NCBI RefSeq assembly: GCF_900102165.1
Contig: NZ_FNBD01000004.1
Coordinates: 1 to 64,000 of the forward strand
Direction of reading: 5' to 3'
DNA: 64,000 bases
Source of the DNA: Cellulophaga baltica
GTDB lineage: Bacteria > Bacteroidota > Bacteroidia > Flavobacteriales > Flavobacteriaceae
Part shown: in pieces, positions 29,689 through 38,124 of the stretch
Numbering within the stretch: the first letter of the stretch is position 1
How the letters are laid out: each line of letters begins with the position of its first letter
Program-made: the position numbers and the translations under genes
Notes under the pieces: model-generated
Told to the model about the DNA's origin: nothing
Seen by the model: the letters and a program-made list of their open reading frames with translations, nothing else
Database searches by the model: none

Positions 29689-30597
29689 TTAAACCGTGAT
29701 ACTGATGCCGTCTACAGCCATATTTTTATGGCTATCTAAGTAGAAATCAATTCTGCCTAAATTGATGCCAAAACATCCTACTTGATTCACTAATATATCT
29801 TCTTGCAGACTGTTTTTTACAACAGTTGGTTTGTCTAGAAAGGTATGGGTATGGCCACCAATAATAAGATTGGTGTATTTTGTTTTTGCAGCTAATTTAA
29901 GATCGTCTGGTTTATCTGTGTCGTATTGGTATCCTAAGTGAGACAAGCATATAATGATATCGCAAGCCTCTTCTTCTTTGAGGATTCTTTCTGTGTCAGA
30001 AGCAATCTCATAGGGGTTTAAGTACGTTGTTTCCTTGAAAAGCCTTTTGGTAACTAGTCCGTCTAATTCTATTCCTAAACCGTAAACGCCAATTTTGATA
30101 CCGTCTACAGTGTAGATATCGTAAGGTTTGGTAAAGCCTTGCATGGTGGTATTGGTGAAATCATAATTGGCACTAAGTAATTTAAATTTAGCGTGCGGTA
30201 GTTGCGCAAAAAGACCATCTATGCCATTGTCAAAATCGTGATTTCCTATAGTAGCAGCATCATACTTAAGCATGCTCATTAGTTTAAACTCTAATTCGCC
30301 ACCATAAAAATTAAAATAAGGGGTTCCTTGAAATATATCTCCTGCATCAAAAAGTAAGGTATTAGGGTTTTCTCTTCGGATGTTATTTACTAAGGTTGCA
30401 CGTTTAGCTAAGCCACCAAGACCAGGGAATTCAGAATGTGTACTTGGGAAGCTATCAATATGACTATGCACGTCATTAGTATGTAGAATGGTGATCTTCT
30501 TTTTTGTATCTACACCACAAGAATTTAGCGTCAAACCACCCAGTCCTATAAATGCAGATGTTGCTGTAGTATTGGTAATAAATTTTCTTCTATCCAT
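29689..30597 (-). CDS. 5'-nucleotidase-like metallophosphatase (N-terminal half as separate protein)
   Basis: A 302-residue protein. The signal starts MDRRKFI, like a Tat signal, and ends in LNSC (C27), a possible lipobox. The metallophosphatase core has HTNDVHSH (39-46), IGNHDFDNG and LIIGGHTHT. It lacks the C-terminal substrate domain of UshA-type 5'-nucleotidases, which is encoded by the next gene upstream (30601-31368), four bases away. The two products probably act as one enzyme that removes phosphate from nucleotides in the periplasm. Confidence 0.9.
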   Translation of the reverse strand: MDRRKFITNTTATSAFIGLGGLTLNSCGVDTKKKITILHTNDVHSHIDSFPSTHSEFPGLGGLAKRATLVNNIRRENPNTLLFDAGDIFQGTPYFNFYGGELEFKLMSMLKYDAATIGNHDFDNGIDGLFAQLPHAKFKLLSANYDFTNTTMQGFTKPYDIYTVDGIKIGVYGLGIELDGLVTKRLFKETTYLNPYEIASDTERILKEEEACDIIICLSHLGYQYDTDKPDDLKLAAKTKYTNLIIGGHTHTFLDKPTVVKNSLQEDILVNQVGCFGINLGRIDFYLDSHKNMAVDGISITV

Positions 30598-30600
30598 GAT

Positions 30601-31368
30601 TTAGTAGTCTAATTTTATAAATCGATCATCAGTTATTGGAGCTATGGTATTTTTTTTTGTAAAATAATCAATCATGATATTTCGTATGAGATAATCAGTC
30701 TCAGTAAAGGTTAATTTCTTTTTAAAGAAATCCATGCGGTCACCGCCATTCACTAAATAGTTAGAGGTCCCTACATAATAGGTTTTATTTTCATCAAAGT
30801 CTTCTCCTTGAATCTTTATGGTATTTATAGTATCATCTTTGTTTAGGATAATTTGAATTCCGGCTAGAGGATGTGGCCGTTTTGCTTTTATGAGGTAGTC
30901 TACCATTTCTAGAATAGCATCTCCTTTTAAACCTACAACGACAATGGTATTTTCAAAAGGCATAATTTCATATGCTGTTCTTGCAGAAACGTTTCCAGCA
31001 GAAATAATACTTCTAATTCCTCCATGATTTAATAAAACAAAATCTAAAGAGCTGCCTGTTCTAGATTTGAAAATTGGTCCTGCTAATTCTAAAACAGCAT
31101 CGGCCATTAAGTTCCCCGCTGTGGTGTTTAAAATGCCATCATTTTTTGTGATGTCTTTTGGAGCATAGGCTATGGTACTATCTAAAATTTCATTAATTCT
31201 ATTTCTGTATGGAGCTACAAATGCTTCAATACTATCCGTTGCAATAAGGGTGTCTGAGACAGCGATTTGTTTTCCCGAGATTTCGGTAAGCACAGGTTTT
31301 TCTTGTTTACAGGAAAAGAAACAAGTGATTGTTATAATTATAACAATTTGTTTAATTTTTAAAATCAT
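30601..31368 (-). CDS. 5'-nucleotidase C-terminal-domain lipoprotein
   Basis: I chose the ATG at 31368 (255 residues) because it gives a lipoprotein signal: MILKIKQIVIIITIT followed by CFFSC with C20 lipidated. The frame is open further upstream to 31437, but that would cross the promoter region. The body contains LLNHGGIRSIISAG and NYLVNGGDRMDFF, the substrate-binding motifs of the UshA C-terminal domain, and no metal-binding motifs. It is the first gene of the operon with the metallophosphatase and the acetyltransferase. Confidence 0.88.
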   Translation of the reverse strand: MILKIKQIVIIITITCFFSCKQEKPVLTEISGKQIAVSDTLIATDSIEAFVAPYRNRINEILDSTIAYAPKDITKNDGILNTTAGNLMADAVLELAGPIFKSRTGSSLDFVLLNHGGIRSIISAGNVSARTAYEIMPFENTIVVVGLKGDAILEMVDYLIKAKRPHPLAGIQIILNKDDTINTIKIQGEDFDENKTYYVGTSNYLVNGGDRMDFFKKKLTFTETDYLIRNIMIDYFTKKNTIAPITDDRFIKLDY

Positions 31369-31408
31369 TTTAGTATGTATCTTCGTGTTATAATTGCTGT
31401 GAATATTA

Positions 31409-31430
31409 TTTACATTTGTACAAATGTAAA
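31409..31430. promoter_or_regulatory. Palindromic divergent promoter region
   Basis: A perfect 22-bp palindrome (arms TTTACATTTGT and ACAAATGTAAA). It holds TACATTTG on the plus strand (31411-31418), 17 bases before the DUF6913-like gene, and its mirror on the minus strand (31428-31421), 52 bases before the 5'-nucleotidase gene. Both match TAnnTTTG, so two -7 elements face away from each other two bases apart. Confidence 0.6.
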
Positions 31431-31435
31431 AATAC

Positions 31436-31972
31436 ATGTTTTTAAAAGCTTTAAAACAAAAATTAAAACTTAAATCTGCTAGAAAGCACGTAAAGCAGCT
31501 ATTGTCAGGCCCTTTAGAGAATGTTAAAAAAGGACACGGAATAGCTTCTGTAGGTTGTATAGTAGATTTAGATAAGTTCGAGGATGCGAGTTTGTTTTAC
31601 CAATTGGTAGATGAGTTCAAGCTAAGGCCTAACTCGGTGAAAATTATTGGGTATAAAAATTTTTATGACAAAAATTCTCCTTATGCAACACCTATTTTTT
31701 CGGATAAGGATTTAGGTTGGAACGGAGCAATAGAAAATGGATATGCTTTAGAGTTTTTTAGCAGGGAATATGATCTGTTGTTAAATTATTATTCGGAAGA
31801 ACAATTGCTATTGCAATTAATGACATTAAAGACAAAAGCAAGAATTAGAGTAGGTTTTGGTAGCGTAGATCACAAATTGAACGATCTTATCTTGCAAACG
31901 CCAATTTCAAATTTTGGATTATTTAAAGAGGAATTAAAAAAGTACCTTAAAATATTTAAGGAAATAGAATAG
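31436..31972 (+). CDS. Conserved flavobacterial protein, DUF6913-like
   Basis: A 178-residue soluble protein with a basic N-terminal helix ([20 protein letters not shown]), then alternating strands and helices ([60 protein letters not shown]). No catalytic motif is seen. I think it belongs to DUF6913, a family restricted to Bacteroidetes with unknown function. It lies one base before dapA in the same direction, so it is probably co-expressed with lysine/DAP synthesis. Confidence 0.8.
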   Translation: MFLKALKQKLKLKSARKHVKQLLSGPLENVKKGHGIASVGCIVDLDKFEDASLFYQLVDEFKLRPNSVKIIGYKNFYDKNSPYATPIFSDKDLGWNGAIENGYALEFFSREYDLLLNYYSEEQLLLQLMTLKTKARIRVGFGSVDHKLNDLILQTPISNFGLFKEELKKYLKIFKEIE

Positions 31973-31973
31973 T

Positions 31974-32864
31974 ATGAAGAATTTGTTTGGCACAGGAGTA
32001 GCATTGATAACTCCCTTTAATGAAGATTTTTCTATCGATGTAGCGGGTTTACAGCGGGTAGTAGAATATAGTATTACGGGTGGTATTGATTATTTAGTAG
32101 TTTTAGGAACTACTGCAGAAACCGCTACATTGAGTGCGCAAGAAAAGCAGCTGGTAATACAAACTGTGGTAACGACTAATGCTGGGAGGTTGCCATTAGT
32201 TTTAGGAGTAGGTGGGAACAATACATTTGCGGTAGTTGAAGAACTTAAAACTATAGATTTATCTGATTTTGAGGCTATATTATCTGTTTCTCCATATTAT
32301 AATAAACCAACGCAGGAAGGTATTTATCAGCACTTTAAGGCCATTTCTATAGCCTCTCCTAAGCCTATAATAGTCTATAATGTTCCTGGTAGGACAGGAA
32401 GTAATATGACGGCTGCAACAACATTGCGACTAGCGCACGATTTTGAAAATATTGTTGCGATAAAAGAAGCTTGCGGTGACATGGTTCAAATCAATGAAAT
32501 TATCAAAGGCAAGCCGGAAGATTTTCTGGTAATCTCTGGAGATGATAGTACCGCTTTGGCTACCGTACTAGCCGGTGGAGCAGGAGTAATTTCTGTGATT
32601 GGTCAAGGGTTACCTAATGAATTTTCTAAAATGATAAAATTAGGTTTAGAAGGTAAAGTTGGTAACGCCTATGAATTGCATCATCAAATGGAACTGGGTA
32701 TGACTTTGATTTTTGAAGAAGGGAATCCTGCTGGAATTAAATCTATTTTTGAAACTTTACAAATTTGTAAAGCAGCTGTGCGTTTACCTTTGATAGAAGC
32801 GAGCACGGATTTAAAACAAAAAACAGCAAATTTCTTAAGTACGGTTGTAAAGGTTTCTGCCTAA
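31974..32864 (+). CDS. dapA: 4-hydroxy-tetrahydrodipicolinate synthase
   Basis: A 296-residue TIM-barrel aldolase. Schiff-base lysine K164 (VAIKEACGD) and Y135 ([11 protein letters not shown]) are present, as is [10 protein letters not shown] (45-54) for pyruvate binding. It condenses pyruvate and aspartate semialdehyde, the first committed step to diaminopimelate; dapF elsewhere in this window acts later in that pathway. Transcribed with the DUF6913-like gene from the palindromic promoter. Confidence 0.95.
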   Translation: MKNLFGTGVALITPFNEDFSIDVAGLQRVVEYSITGGIDYLVVLGTTAETATLSAQEKQLVIQTVVTTNAGRLPLVLGVGGNNTFAVVEELKTIDLSDFEAILSVSPYYNKPTQEGIYQHFKAISIASPKPIIVYNVPGRTGSNMTAATTLRLAHDFENIVAIKEACGDMVQINEIIKGKPEDFLVISGDDSTALATVLAGGAGVISVIGQGLPNEFSKMIKLGLEGKVGNAYELHHQMELGMTLIFEEGNPAGIKSIFETLQICKAAVRLPLIEASTDLKQKTANFLSTVVKVSA

Positions 32865-32978
32865 AAAAAACAGTCGGAACTCTAATTTTAAGTTAAAAGT
32901 TAGCCAAAACATTTGTAAAAGGTATACTGCAGGTTATTTTAGCGATAGAAAATGTTTTTTAAATCCATTAAGAATAAC

Positions 32979-32986
32979 TAATTTTG
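32979..32986 (+). promoter_or_regulatory. -7 promoter element of the bamD operon
   Basis: TAATTTTG, four bases before the first ATG of bamD and sixteen before the second (33003). A T-rich stretch lies at the -33 position. It favours the second ATG as the true start. Confidence 0.45.
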
Positions 32987-32990
32987 CAGA

Positions 32991-33815
32991 ATGTTTAGAA
33001 AAATGCGACCTTTTTTAAGTCTCTTAGTTTTAACGCTTGTCTTAAGTTCTTGTAGTGAGTACCAAAAAGTGCTTAAGAATGATGATGTTAAAGCAAAGTA
33101 TGATATGGCTGAGAAGTTTTATGAAGCCAAAGATTTTAAGCGTGCTAACAGGTTGTTAGAACAAATTACGCCTAAATATATTGGGAAACCTCAAGGCGAG
33201 CGTGTGATGTTTTTCTTAGCAGATTCTTACTATCAGATTAAAGATTACAATACAGCAGGATATCAATTTGAACGTTTCTTAAAATCGTATCCTAAAAGTG
33301 ATAAGGCACAAGAGTCTGGTTTTCTAGTAGCAAAGAGCTATTATATGTTATCTCCTGACTATTCTTTAGATCAAACAGATACAGATAAAGCATTACAGAA
33401 GTTACAAACCTTTATTAATACGTTCCCAGAGTCAGAATTTATGCCGGAGGCCAATCAAATGGCTAAAGACCTTACGGAGAAAAAAGAGCTTAAAGCAATT
33501 GAAATTGGTAAGCAGTTTACGAAACTAGGACAATATTACACATTGGACTATTCTATCTCTGCTGCAGCAGCAATGGATAACTTTATTTTGGATTTTCCAG
33601 GATCTATTTACAAAGAAGATGCACTATTTTATAAGATGAAAGCGTTAACTAATTTAGCGTTGAATAGTACTGAGCAAAAAAAGAAGCAACGTTTACAAGA
33701 TGCAAAGGCATCATATAGTACCTTAAAAAAGAATTTTCCACAAACGCAATATGAAAAAGATGCGGCTAATTTGATGGAGAAAATTGAAAAAGAATTAGAA
33801 AATTATTCCAAATAA
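32991..33815 (+). CDS. bamD: Outer-membrane assembly lipoprotein BamD
   Basis: A 274-residue TPR lipoprotein. The signal peptide ends LVLSSC with C21 lipidated, followed by SEYQKVLKNDDVKAKYDMAEKFYEAKDF. TPR-like repeats follow (SYYQIKDYNTAGYQFERFLKS..., LQTFINTFPESEFMPEA). BamD works with BamA to insert beta-barrel proteins into the outer membrane. The first methionine may not be the start; the promoter element just upstream points to 33003 (MRPFLSLL). It is followed closely by rpoZ and coaBC in one likely operon. Confidence 0.92.
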   Translation: MFRKMRPFLSLLVLTLVLSSCSEYQKVLKNDDVKAKYDMAEKFYEAKDFKRANRLLEQITPKYIGKPQGERVMFFLADSYYQIKDYNTAGYQFERFLKSYPKSDKAQESGFLVAKSYYMLSPDYSLDQTDTDKALQKLQTFINTFPESEFMPEANQMAKDLTEKKELKAIEIGKQFTKLGQYYTLDYSISAAAAMDNFILDFPGSIYKEDALFYKMKALTNLALNSTEQKKKQRLQDAKASYSTLKKNFPQTQYEKDAANLMEKIEKELENYSK

Positions 33816-33830
33816 ATAACAGGTTTTATT

Positions 33831-34166
33831 ATGAACATGAACGATTTAAAAAATTCAAAAGCTCCTGTTTCTACAGTGACTATCAATAAGAATGAATTTG
33901 ATGCTCCTACTGGAAACATTTATGAAGCAATCTCTATAGCTTCTAAAAGAGCTGTTCAGATTAACTCAGAGATTAAAAAAGAGTTACTAGAAAAGTTAGA
34001 AGAGTTTGCAACCTATAGTGATAGTTTAGAAGAAGTTTTTGAAAACAAGGAGCAAATTGAAGTGTCTAAGTTTTATGAAAAATTACCTAAGCCACATGCG
34101 TTAGCAGTAACGGAATGGTTAGATGATAAAATCTACTACAGAAATACAGCGAAAGACTTAAAGTAA
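33831..34166 (+). CDS. rpoZ: RNA polymerase omega subunit (Bacteroidetes type)
   Basis: A 111-residue protein. NIYEAISIASKRAVQINSEIKKELLEKLEEF contains the Rpb6/omega core (E..., R at the start of the second helix). The rest is a lineage-specific tail ending DDKIYYR. Omega helps assemble RNA polymerase. It lies between bamD (15 bases) and coaBC (6 bases), a gene order that recalls the rpoZ-coaBC link of other bacteria. Confidence 0.88.
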   Translation: MNMNDLKNSKAPVSTVTINKNEFDAPTGNIYEAISIASKRAVQINSEIKKELLEKLEEFATYSDSLEEVFENKEQIEVSKFYEKLPKPHALAVTEWLDDKIYYRNTAKDLK

Positions 34167-34172
34167 CATGTC

Positions 34173-35378
34173 ATGTTGAGCGGAAAAAACATCCTTTTAG
34201 GAATTACTGGAGGTATTGCCGCTTACAAAACAACTTTTTTAGTCCGCTTACTTATTAAAGCTGGCGCTAATGTCAAAGTGATTTTGACAGATAGCGCCAG
34301 CTCTTTTGTTTCTCCACTTACGCTTTCTACCTTATCTAAAAATCCCGTACTGTCTTCTTTTGTAAATAAGGAAGATGATACTGTTTCTTGGAATAATCAC
34401 GTAGAATTAGGGCTGTGGGCAGATTATATGATTGTAGCTCCTGCTACAGCCAATACGCTTTCTAAGATGGCTAATGGTACTTGTGATAATTTGCTTTTAG
34501 CAACTTATTTATCTGCAAAATGTCCTGTTTTTTTTGCTCCAGCAATGGACTTAGATATGTATGTACATCCGTCTTCTAAAGCGTCTTTTGAAAAATTACA
34601 GGCTTACGGTAATATTATGATTCCTGCTACTTCTGGTGAACTGGCAAGTGGTTTACACGGAGAAGGAAGGATGGCAGAGCCAGAAGCGATTGTGTCTTTC
34701 TTAAAAGACTATGTGGTAAAAGGATTGCCTTTGCGTGGTAAGAAAGTTTTAGTAACGGCAGGTCCTACATACGAGGCTATAGATCCAGTGCGTTTTATTG
34801 GAAATCACTCCTCAGGATTAATGGGTTTTGAAATAGCAAAAGCTGCAGCAAATTTAGGGGCAGAAGTTATTTTAGTATCTGGTCCTTCTCATTTGAAGGT
34901 CTCTCATGATTTAATTGAGCTAATTCGGGTAGTTTCTGCAGAAGAAATGTATCTAGAAGTACATAAACATTTTGAGAAGGTAACTATTGCGATAGCAGCA
35001 GCAGCAGTAGCAGATTACAAGCCGAAAACTGTAGCAACGCAAAAAATTAAAAAGAAAGCAGAAGATATAAGCATTGAATTGGTTAAAAATAAAGACATCT
35101 TATTTTCAATGGGGCAACAAAAAACACATCAGTTTTTAGTGGGGTTTGCTCTAGAAACAGAAAATGAGATAGAAAATGCAAAAGGAAAGCTGATCCGTAA
35201 GAATCTGGATGCTATTGTTCTTAATTCTTTAAACGATTCTGGTGCTGGTTTTGGAAAGAAAACAAATAAAATATCATTCATAGATAAGAATTCTACGATT
35301 AAAGCGTTTGAACTAAAAACCAAGGCAGACGTTGCCAAGGATATCATGAATGAAATAATGAACAGGTTACATGCGTAA
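34173..35378 (+). CDS. coaBC: Phosphopantothenoylcysteine decarboxylase / phosphopantothenate-cysteine ligase
   Basis: A 401-residue bifunctional enzyme. The flavoprotein CoaC half (1-180) has ITGGIAAYKT (11-20), H76 (NNHVELG), PATANT (90-95) and FAPAMD (121-126). The CoaB half (about 185-401) has VTAGPTYEAIDPVRFIGNHS and KKKAEDISIELVKNKDIL. Together they make 4'-phosphopantetheine in coenzyme A synthesis; coaE further on completes the pathway. The codons for residues 29-44 form a strong inverted repeat. Overlaps porD by eight bases. Confidence 0.96.
   Translation: MLSGKNILLGITGGIAAYKTTFLVRLLIKAGANVKVILTDSASSFVSPLTLSTLSKNPVLSSFVNKEDDTVSWNNHVELGLWADYMIVAPATANTLSKMANGTCDNLLLATYLSAKCPVFFAPAMDLDMYVHPSSKASFEKLQAYGNIMIPATSGELASGLHGEGRMAEPEAIVSFLKDYVVKGLPLRGKKVLVTAGPTYEAIDPVRFIGNHSSGLMGFEIAKAAANLGAEVILVSGPSHLKVSHDLIELIRVVSAEEMYLEVHKHFEKVTIAIAAAAVADYKPKTVATQKIKKKAEDISIELVKNKDILFSMGQQKTHQFLVGFALETENEIENAKGKLIRKNLDAIVLNSLNDSGAGFGKKTNKISFIDKNSTIKAFELKTKADVAKDIMNEIMNRLHA
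34259..34302. repeat. Strong inverted repeat inside coaBC
   Basis: Arms AGCTGGCGCTA (34259-34269) and TAGCGCCAGCT (34292-34302) are perfect complements, with an inner GTCAAA/TTTGAC stem and a five-base loop. It starts 87 bases into the coding sequence and is followed by a T-rich stretch (CTCTTTTGTTTCT). The arms use GC-rich codons (GGC, GCC, AGC) that are rare in this AT-rich window. Confidence 0.75.
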
Positions 35379-36261
35379 TTTTCTTTTTCTATTGATCGTT
35401 TTACTTGTTCCATTCTTTGGTGGAGCTCAGGAATTGAATGCTGTAGTTACAATAAACTCAGACCAAGTAGGGCAAACAAATCAACAAATTTTTAAAACTC
35501 TAGAGCGTTCGTTAAATGATTTTGTTAATAAGACAAAATGGACGAACAGAACCTATAAAGAAGTAGAGAAATTAAATGCACGAATGTTTATTACGGTTTC
35601 TGAATATCAGAGTAATAAATTTAAAGCAAGTATTCAATTGCAATCTTCGCGACCTATTTTTAACACGTCTTATGACAGTCCTATTTTCAATTATAAAGAC
35701 AACGAATTAAACTTTGAATATACCGAGTTTCAACCATTGGTCTATAATGAAAATGTATACGACTCTAACTTGGTTAGTGTGGTAGCTTACTACGTATATA
35801 TTATGTTGGGTATCGATGCAGATACATTTGAATTGGAAGGTGGAACAGATTTTTATAGAAAGGCTCAAAATATCGTAACGCAAGCACAAGGAAGTAATGC
35901 GGCTGGATGGAGTCAAGATGCTAGTGAACGTACGCGTTTTGAATTGGTAGATAATTTATTGTCTAACACCTTTAAAGAGTACAGAGTAGCTATGTATAAT
36001 TACCATAGAAAAGGAATGGATATCTTAGCAGATAATAATAGTACTGGTAAGCAAGTTATTTCAGGAACTATGAGGTTGTTAGAGACTTTAGTAAAGCGTA
36101 GACCTAACGCTTTTCTTATACAGACCTTTTTTGACGCCAAATCCGAAGAAATTAAAAATGTTTTTTCAGACGGACCGAAAGTAGATATTGTGCAGCTTAA
36201 AGAGACACTTGCTCGCATAGCTCCATTGTATTCAAGTACTTGGAATTCAATTACCTATTAA
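35371..36261 (+). CDS. porD: PorD-like protein (DUF4835), type IX secretion-associated
   Basis: A 296-residue protein with a signal peptide (1-20, ending FFGGAQ) and then ELNAVVTINSDQVGQTNQQIFKTLERSLNDFVNKTKW, the DUF4835 opening. In Porphyromonas gingivalis this family is PorD, needed for type IX secretion, though its role is not well defined. The place between coaBC and recN is the usual one in flavobacteria. It overlaps the end of coaBC by eight bases. Confidence 0.85.
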   Translation: MRNFLFLLIVLLVPFFGGAQELNAVVTINSDQVGQTNQQIFKTLERSLNDFVNKTKWTNRTYKEVEKLNARMFITVSEYQSNKFKASIQLQSSRPIFNTSYDSPIFNYKDNELNFEYTEFQPLVYNENVYDSNLVSVVAYYVYIMLGIDADTFELEGGTDFYRKAQNIVTQAQGSNAAGWSQDASERTRFELVDNLLSNTFKEYRVAMYNYHRKGMDILADNNSTGKQVISGTMRLLETLVKRRPNAFLIQTFFDAKSEEIKNVFSDGPKVDIVQLKETLARIAPLYSSTWNSITY

Positions 36262-36371
36262 ATCTCCTGAATTAAATTATAATGCGATGCAATAAAATTG
36301 TATCGTTGCTGCTTAATAGTTTCAAACTCAAAGAATATAAATTATCTTTACAGCACTAAATTTTTTTAGAA

Positions 36372-38024
36372 TTGCTGAACTCACTATCAATACGGAATTA
36401 CGCCTTAATAGATACTTTAAATGTTACTTTCAATGATGGTTTTACCATCATCACAGGAGAAACAGGAGCAGGAAAGTCTATTCTATTAGGAGGCCTAGGG
36501 CTTGTTTTAGGAAAAAGAGCAGACTTAAGCGCTCTTCGTGATGAAACACAAAAGTGCATTATAGAAGCTACTTTCGATATTAAAAAATATCATTTAAAAG
36601 AGTTCTTTATTTCGGAAGATCTTGACTTTGAAGAAAAAACAATCATTCGAAGAGAAATTTTACCTAGCGGTAAATCTAGAGCATTTGTAAATGATTCTCC
36701 AGTAACCTTAGGTGTCTTATCAAGTCTAGGTGACAGGTTGATAGATATTCATTCTCAGCATCAAACCTTGCAATTAGCAGACAATGATTTTCAGTTAAAA
36801 GTAATTGATGCACTTGCAGGTAATGCAGAACTATTGGTAGATTTTGGAAAAGGTTTATCTGCTTATCAAAAAACACAAAGGGAATTAAAGAAATTAATTG
36901 CATTTCAAGAAAATGCAACGAAAGAATACGATTATAATAGTCACCTGCTAAAAGAGTTAGAAACGGCGCCTTTAAAGTCCGGAATATTAGAGGAGTTAGA
37001 AGAGCAGTATGAGCAATTAAATAACGTAGAAGCTATTGAAGAGCATCTTTCTAAAGGAAATGCTTTGCTTAATGACGAACAAATAGGAATTGTAACCTTA
37101 TTGACAGAACTTAAATTAGCAGCTAATAAATTGGCAGCATTTGGGCAACAGTTTGTGGGCTTAAATGAGCGTATTAATTCTGTTTTTATAGAGGTTGATG
37201 ATATCTCATCGGAATTGCAACTTCTTCAAGAGAATTCTGAAGCAAATCCAGAGCTTTTAGAACAAGTAAATACAAAACTTCAATTACTATACAATCTGTT
37301 TAAGAAACACAGTGTAGCTACAATAGAAGAATTGGTTGAAATTAAAGAAAAGTTATCAGAAAATGTTAGTGCTGCCGATAGTGTGGAATCTGATATTAAA
37401 GCAAAAGAAAAAGAACTCAAAGTAAAGGAGGAGTCTTTAGATAAACTTGCTTTAACCATTAGAAATAAAAGAATCAAGGTAATTCCTGTGTTGCAGAAAC
37501 AACTGCTAGAAAGTCTTGGGCAATTAGGTATGCCAAGCGCTACTTTTAAAATTGAGGTGAATGCCGCTACTGTTTTTAATGCATCAGGAAAAGATGAGCT
37601 AGTGTTCTTGTTTGCTGCCAATAAAGGATCAAATTATGGTGACCTTAAGAAAGTTGCCTCTGGCGGTGAATTGTCTCGAATAATGCTAACGATCAAATCT
37701 ATTTTAGCAAAGTATGAGCAATTGCCAACCATGATGTTTGATGAAATAGATACGGGTGTTTCTGGTGAAATTTCGGGTAAAATGGGAGATATAATGAAAG
37801 CAATGAGCGGTACAATGCAAGTGTTTTCTATTACACACTTACCGCAAGTAGCGTCTAAAGGGGAGCATCACTTTAAAGTATACAAAGAAGAGCAAGGGAT
37901 GGTAACACATACCAGAATGAAAAAACTTACAACAGAAGAGCGTATAAGAGAGCTCGCAGAAATGTTAGGAGGTAAAGATATTTCAGAATCTGCACTGGCA
38001 CATGCAAAACAATTATTAGGATAA
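36372..38024 (+). CDS. recN: DNA repair protein RecN
   Basis: A 550-residue SMC-like ATPase: Walker A GETGAGKS (29-36), a long central coiled coil (about 160-370), and the C-terminal ABC signature (SGGELSRIMLTIKS) and Walker B region (DEIDTGVSGEISGKMGD). It helps repair double-strand breaks. The start codon is TTG; family members begin ML-xxLSI-NYALI, which fits this start and no ATG lies upstream in frame. Follows porD by 110 bases. Confidence 0.95.
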   Translation: MLNSLSIRNYALIDTLNVTFNDGFTIITGETGAGKSILLGGLGLVLGKRADLSALRDETQKCIIEATFDIKKYHLKEFFISEDLDFEEKTIIRREILPSGKSRAFVNDSPVTLGVLSSLGDRLIDIHSQHQTLQLADNDFQLKVIDALAGNAELLVDFGKGLSAYQKTQRELKKLIAFQENATKEYDYNSHLLKELETAPLKSGILEELEEQYEQLNNVEAIEEHLSKGNALLNDEQIGIVTLLTELKLAANKLAAFGQQFVGLNERINSVFIEVDDISSELQLLQENSEANPELLEQVNTKLQLLYNLFKKHSVATIEELVEIKEKLSENVSAADSVESDIKAKEKELKVKEESLDKLALTIRNKRIKVIPVLQKQLLESLGQLGMPSATFKIEVNAATVFNASGKDELVFLFAANKGSNYGDLKKVASGGELSRIMLTIKSILAKYEQLPTMMFDEIDTGVSGEISGKMGDIMKAMSGTMQVFSITHLPQVASKGEHHFKVYKEEQGMVTHTRMKKLTTEERIRELAEMLGGKDISESALAHAKQLLG

Positions 38025-38085
38025 TTAGAATGGAAAATCACCCTAAATAAATAAATTTCAAATAAACGAACTATTCAAATTTTAA

Positions 38086-38093
38086 TATCTTTG
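38086..38093 (+). promoter_or_regulatory. -7 promoter element of fabI
   Basis: TATCTTTG matches TAnnTTTG, 31 bases before the fabI ATG. No clear -33 element. Confidence 0.5.
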
Positions 38094-38124
38094 AATTTAA
38101 TTAGCGAATACTAAAACAAATAAA

